From the NCBI RefSeq assembly GCF_026226775.1, contig NZ_JAKKOD010000001.1, positions 124,001-188,000 on the forward strand: DNA of 64,000 nt. Reading direction: 5' to 3'. Under the pieces are notes generated by a model, which saw only the letters and a program-made list of their open reading frames with translations, was not told where the DNA came from and ran no database searches. Both the position numbers and the translations under genes were made by a program. Of the stretch, positions 61,254 to 64,000 are shown one piece after another. The DNA is from Avibacterium sp. 21-586 (GTDB lineage: Bacteria > Pseudomonadota > Gammaproteobacteria > Enterobacterales > Pasteurellaceae). Each line of letters starts with the position of its first letter. Positions within the stretch are counted from its first letter, which is position 1.

Positions 61254-61493
61254 TCTAGTTACCTCAACTACTTGAATTAATAATAAAAACGTATTGAGTT
61301 TAACACTTTATGAGTAGGAATGGAACGTAGGCTACAAAGCGAACTTTTTGTTTTGTGATATAGATCATAAAGTGCGGTAAGATTTTTTTGAATTTTTCAA
61401 TGGAGCAAAAATTAATGTTTTCTATTTCGCGGATTTTTCGTTAAAATTACCTGTTTAAAAATTTGATTTCATACAGGCAAAAGACGCATTTTT

Positions 61494-61937
61494 ATGGAAA
61501 AGCAAGCACAGTTTTACATTTTACAAAAAACACAACCCAAAGCGCCATTGTCCGCAATGGAAACCTTGGCTTGTGATTTGGCTGCGCAAGCTTGGCGATT
61601 AGGCAAAAAAGTGCTGATTAGCTGCGAAAGTGAAGAACAGGCTTTTCGCCTTGACGAAGCTCTATGGGCAAGAGAGCCAGAAGAATTTGTGCCGCATAAT
61701 TTATCGGGCGAAATCACCCAATATGCCACACCCATTGAAATTAGCTGGGCAGGAAAACGTAACGCACAACGCCGTGATCTACTAATTAATTTGCAAACTC
61801 AAGTGCCTGATTTTGTGGCGAGTTTTACCCAAGTGATCGATTTTGTTCCGAGTGATGAAGCACAAAAAGCCATTGCCCGTGAACGTTATAAACAATACCG
61901 CCAATTAGGCTGGCAACTTAGCACGGAACAAGCCTGA
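61494..61937 (+). CDS. holC: DNA polymerase III subunit chi
   Basis: Chi links the clamp loader to SSB. The 147-residue protein shows AQFYILQKTQPK, ACDLAAQAWRLGKKVLISCESEEQAFRLDEALW and FVPHNLSGE, all typical of HolC. The stop overlaps the start of the acetyltransferase gene. Confidence 0.94.
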   Translation: MEKQAQFYILQKTQPKAPLSAMETLACDLAAQAWRLGKKVLISCESEEQAFRLDEALWAREPEEFVPHNLSGEITQYATPIEISWAGKRNAQRRDLLINLQTQVPDFVASFTQVIDFVPSDEAQKAIARERYKQYRQLGWQLSTEQA

Positions 61938-62371
61938 TGATGTGGAATGCGAAAACCTTTGCTGAACTCAGCACGCAAGAATTATTTGCCATTTACCAAG
62001 TTCGCACCGCTGTGTTTGTGGTGGAACAACAATGTGCCTATCAAGAAGTGGACGATTGGGATCAAAGTGCGGTGCATTTTTGGCAAGAATTTGACGGTAA
62101 AATTTGCGCTTATTGTCGCATTATTCCACAAAATGACGGCATTCATATTGGCAGAGTGCTGGTGGCACAACAGGCTCGGGGCAACGGCTTAGCCAAAATC
62201 TTAATGCAACAAGCGTTGGCTTATTGTCAACAACATTGGGCGGCTGAACCTGTGCTAATCCAAGCACAAACTTATTTGCAAAATTTCTACCGCACTTTTG
62301 GTTTTCAAGCTACTTCAGCAGAATATCTAGAAGATGGCATAGCGCATTTGGATATGAAATTAGCCAGTTGA
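61937..62371 (+). CDS. ElaA-family GNAT acetyltransferase
   Basis: A 144-residue GNAT protein of the ElaA group: LFAIYQVRTAVFVVEQQCAYQEVDDWD at the start, IGRVLVAQQARGNGLAKILM as the acetyl-CoA motif (R-x-x-G-x-G), and IQAQTYLQNFYRTFGFQ near the C-terminus. The acceptor is unknown. Start ATG at 61937 overlaps the holC stop; a second ATG follows at once. Confidence 0.88.
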   Translation: MMWNAKTFAELSTQELFAIYQVRTAVFVVEQQCAYQEVDDWDQSAVHFWQEFDGKICAYCRIIPQNDGIHIGRVLVAQQARGNGLAKILMQQALAYCQQHWAAEPVLIQAQTYLQNFYRTFGFQATSAEYLEDGIAHLDMKLAS

Positions 62372-62385
62372 GTAGGGAAGAGAAG

Positions 62386-62568
62386 ATGAAACTGATGACT
62401 AAAGAAGAAATTATCGAACAGCAACGGCAATTACACATTCTCTTTAAAGCTTGGATGGATGATAAGAAAAAGCGTGAAGTACTGACGTTTAAACGTCCAA
62501 ACGGTGACATTGTGGATCATTACCCTGATGGAACGGAAGTTGTTATTGAGTATGCCAAAGCAAAATAA
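62386..62568 (+). CDS. Probable antitoxin partner of the zeta-type toxin
   Basis: A 60-residue charged protein (MKLMTKEEIIEQQRQLHILF, then DGTEVVIEYAKAK at the end). It has no recognised DNA-binding fold. It starts at an ATG behind AGGGAAG; a TTG 18 bases upstream is in frame. Its end overlaps the toxin start by 17 bases, the usual order and spacing for a toxin-antitoxin pair, and in similar chromosomal loci a short gene of this size precedes a zeta-like kinase. The role is inferred from position only. Confidence 0.6.
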   Translation: MKLMTKEEIIEQQRQLHILFKAWMDDKKKREVLTFKRPNGDIVDHYPDGTEVVIEYAKAK

Positions 62569-63154
62569 TTTAGCCATTTTTTACTGTGGTACAAATGGTG
62601 CGGGAAAAACAACTTTGCGTGCTTTTAATAAAGACGCTGTGCAGATTGTGATTGATTCCGACCATATCGCAATGCAAATTAATCCTGAAAATCCCCGTGT
62701 GGTGGATAGCCAAGCTGGCAGAAAAGCGATTGAATTATTTAAGTTTGCAATTAACCAACAAGTTTCATTTTCTATGGAATCCACCCTATCGGGTAATTCC
62801 ATTTTGCAACGAATCAAAACAGCGAAAGAAAATGACTTTTTCGTGCGGTTAAATTATGTTGGTGTTGATGGCGTTTCTATTAACATCAAGCGAGTAAAAG
62901 CCAGAGTAGCAAGCGGTGGGCATTTTATTGATGAAGCCACTATCCGTAACCGTTACGACATCAGCTTGCAAAATTTAACCAAAATTTTACCGCTTTGCGA
63001 TGAAGTATTTATCTACGACAATTCAGGCGAAGCTCCAAATTTAGTTTTTCATATTAGCGACAATCAATTAACGCAATGGGTTGATGAATTGCCGAAGTGG
63101 TGTGAGGAATTGAAAACAGTACAAGAAATTCCTAGTACGGCAAAGCCGTACTAG
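62552..63154 (+). CDS. Zeta toxin-family P-loop kinase
   Basis: A 200-residue protein with Walker A CGTNGAGKTT at 12-21, IVIDSDHIAMQINPENP, SFSMESTLSGNSILQRI and RVKARVASGGHFIDEATIRNRY, all typical of chromosomal zeta-like proteins. Zeta toxins phosphorylate UDP-N-acetylglucosamine and so block wall synthesis; some relatives have other targets. A longer frame from 62504 is rejected. Its last codons lie inside a perfect 11-base hairpin. Confidence 0.85.
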   Translation: MPKQNNLAIFYCGTNGAGKTTLRAFNKDAVQIVIDSDHIAMQINPENPRVVDSQAGRKAIELFKFAINQQVSFSMESTLSGNSILQRIKTAKENDFFVRLNYVGVDGVSINIKRVKARVASGGHFIDEATIRNRYDISLQNLTKILPLCDEVFIYDNSGEAPNLVFHISDNQLTQWVDELPKWCEELKTVQEIPSTAKPY

Positions 63155-63260
63155 GTTACACATAGTTCAGCCCTGCTAGGGCTGGAAGTTAGAAAACAAA
63201 GAGCTACAGAGTAGCTCACTCAGCCGAAGGCTGATCATTACCATGTACGGCTTACCGTGC
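63131..63260. repeat. Run of five small perfect hairpins
   Basis: In 130 bases: an 11-base stem with AAA loop (63131-63155), a 7-base stem with GCT loop (63168-63184), a 7-base stem with AGA loop (63201-63217), a 6-base stem with GAA loop (63220-63234), and a GTACGG/CCGTGC stem with CTTA loop (63245-63260, one G-U pair). The first three are centred exactly 33 bases apart. None has a T-run. The region between the toxin gene and the next CDS holds no other gene. Confidence 0.7.
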
Positions 63261-63332
63261 GTGGATTATAAGCAGTTGAATTTCTGCAAAATTTGCAAAT
63301 TAAAATATTAGAACCCTAAGTATCGAGAGTAA

Positions 63333-64000
63333 ATGATGTATATTCTAGATAAAACAAGTAAAAAATTAGAAGAAATCAGTAAAACAACTTTTTCAGAGCA
63401 GTCCTTAAAAGAGCGTTATGATCTTCAAGAATGGATCGATGATAATCCTAAAGTTTTATGGGGAGCATTAGGAGAAGAAATATTAATTATACAAAAAGAA
63501 TTTAGTGGCTTTGATAAAACGAAAGAAAGATTAGATTTACTTGCTATCGATAAGAATGGAAATTTAGTTTTAATTGAAAATAAATTAGATGATAGTGGTC
63601 GAGATGTAACTTGGCAAGCATTAAAGTATGCTTCTTACTGCTCGAGTATTAATAAAGAAGAAATAGTCCAAATTTATCAAGATTATTTAGATAAGAAGTA
63701 TCCTAATCAGAATAAAAATGCTAGTACAGAGCTTTGTGAGTTTTTTGAACGAGAATTTGGAGATATATCATTAAACTTAGGATTTAATCAGCGTATTATT
63801 CTTATTGCCAAAGAATTTAGACCAGAAGTGACAAGTGCCGTATTATGGTTAAGAACTAAGAATATTGATATTCAATGCATTAAATTTGTTCCATATATAT
63901 TAGATGATAGCAAAATAATTATAGATGTTGATAAAATTATTCCTATTCCTGAAACAGAAGACTATATGATAAAACTTTCTCAAAAAGGAATAGAAGAAAC
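63333..64000 (+). CDS. PD-(D/E)XK nuclease-like protein, cut by the window end
   Basis: 222 codons, open to the window edge. Residues 60-100 carry the nuclease core: RLDLLAIDKNGNLVLIENKL (D68, then E82-x-K84) followed by DVTWQALKYASYC. This is the pattern of NucS/DUF91- and DUF4268-type endonuclease-like proteins found near restriction and defence genes. The rest is AT-rich with many lysines. No ribosome site is obvious; the ATGATG start at 63333 is the first in frame. What follows is not visible. Confidence 0.65.
   Translation, partial: MMYILDKTSKKLEEISKTTFSEQSLKERYDLQEWIDDNPKVLWGALGEEILIIQKEFSGFDKTKERLDLLAIDKNGNLVLIENKLDDSGRDVTWQALKYASYCSSINKEEIVQIYQDYLDKKYPNQNKNASTELCEFFEREFGDISLNLGFNQRIILIAKEFRPEVTSAVLWLRTKNIDIQCIKFVPYILDDSKIIIDVDKIIPIPETEDYMIKLSQKGIEE

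Noticed and set aside
63131-63260. CRISPR array
   Set aside because: The hairpins differ in sequence from each other; there are no identical repeats and no spacers of constant length.

Overview
This window reads as chromosomal DNA of a Pasteurellaceae bacterium of the Haemophilus influenzae / Pasteurella / Avibacterium branch. The clearest sign is the 9-base DNA uptake signal AAGTGCGGT (or its complement ACCGCACTT), which I counted by eye about 40 times, inside and between genes. Other family markers are the e(P4) lipoprotein acid phosphatase, a VapBC pair very like H. influenzae VapBC-1, a CRP-S competence promoter in front of comEC/rec2, and a gene order (comEC-msbA-lpxK-kdsB-uvrC; fumC/holC; yciC-yciB-yciA-yciI; hinT-ycfL-nagZ-rlmC) that matches H. 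influenzae as I remember it. The presence of acnB argues against H. influenzae itself, which lacks most of the oxidative TCA branch.

Layout. 0-6.3 kb: argE, PurR-controlled purMN, pyrR, surA, rsmA, a pirin. 6.4-14.3 kb: mltB, then a six-gene minus-strand surface glycan locus (pyruvyltransferase, flippase, GT25, Wzy/ligase, two GT2) and elyC. 14.3-20.6 kb: two DUF945 proteins on either side of metF, then trhP. 20.8-30.3 kb: hinT-ycfL-nagZ-rlmC, the anaerobic focA-pflB and pflA genes, hel, prfA. 30.3-34.6 kb: htrA and a TPP-riboswitch-controlled thiMDE salvage operon. 34.6-43.0 kb: comEC, msbA, lpxK, ycaR, kdsB, uvrC. 43.1-46.9 kb: an AT-rich accessory island. 46.9-61.3 kb: rlmKL, znuA, tcdA, mltA, initiator tRNA, acnB, yciCBAI, dld, fumC. 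61.5-64 kb: holC, a GNAT, a zeta-type toxin-antitoxin pair, a run of small perfect hairpins and the start of a PD-(D/E)XK nuclease-like gene that runs off the end.

The most unusual part is the island at 43.1-46.1 kb. A divergent XRE regulator faces an operon of three genes: a HAD-fold phosphatase, a ComF-like phosphoribosyltransferase and a DprA/Smf-like (SLOG fold) protein. This looks like a nucleotide-centred, possibly anti-phage, module built from relatives of competence proteins. It is flanked by VapBC and lies between housekeeping genes. The reading frame at the phosphoribosyltransferase/DprA junction looks disturbed.

Regulatory elements of note: a hairpin before trhP whose 15 bases equal the anticodon arm of tRNA-Thr(UGU), which belongs to the group of tRNAs the enzyme acts on; a TPP riboswitch whose last helix abuts the start of an undescribed 34-codon ORF; an orphan tRNA-style promoter followed directly by a terminator; FNR/ArcA-like boxes before focA and dld; and an in-frame hexanucleotide repeat in znuA.
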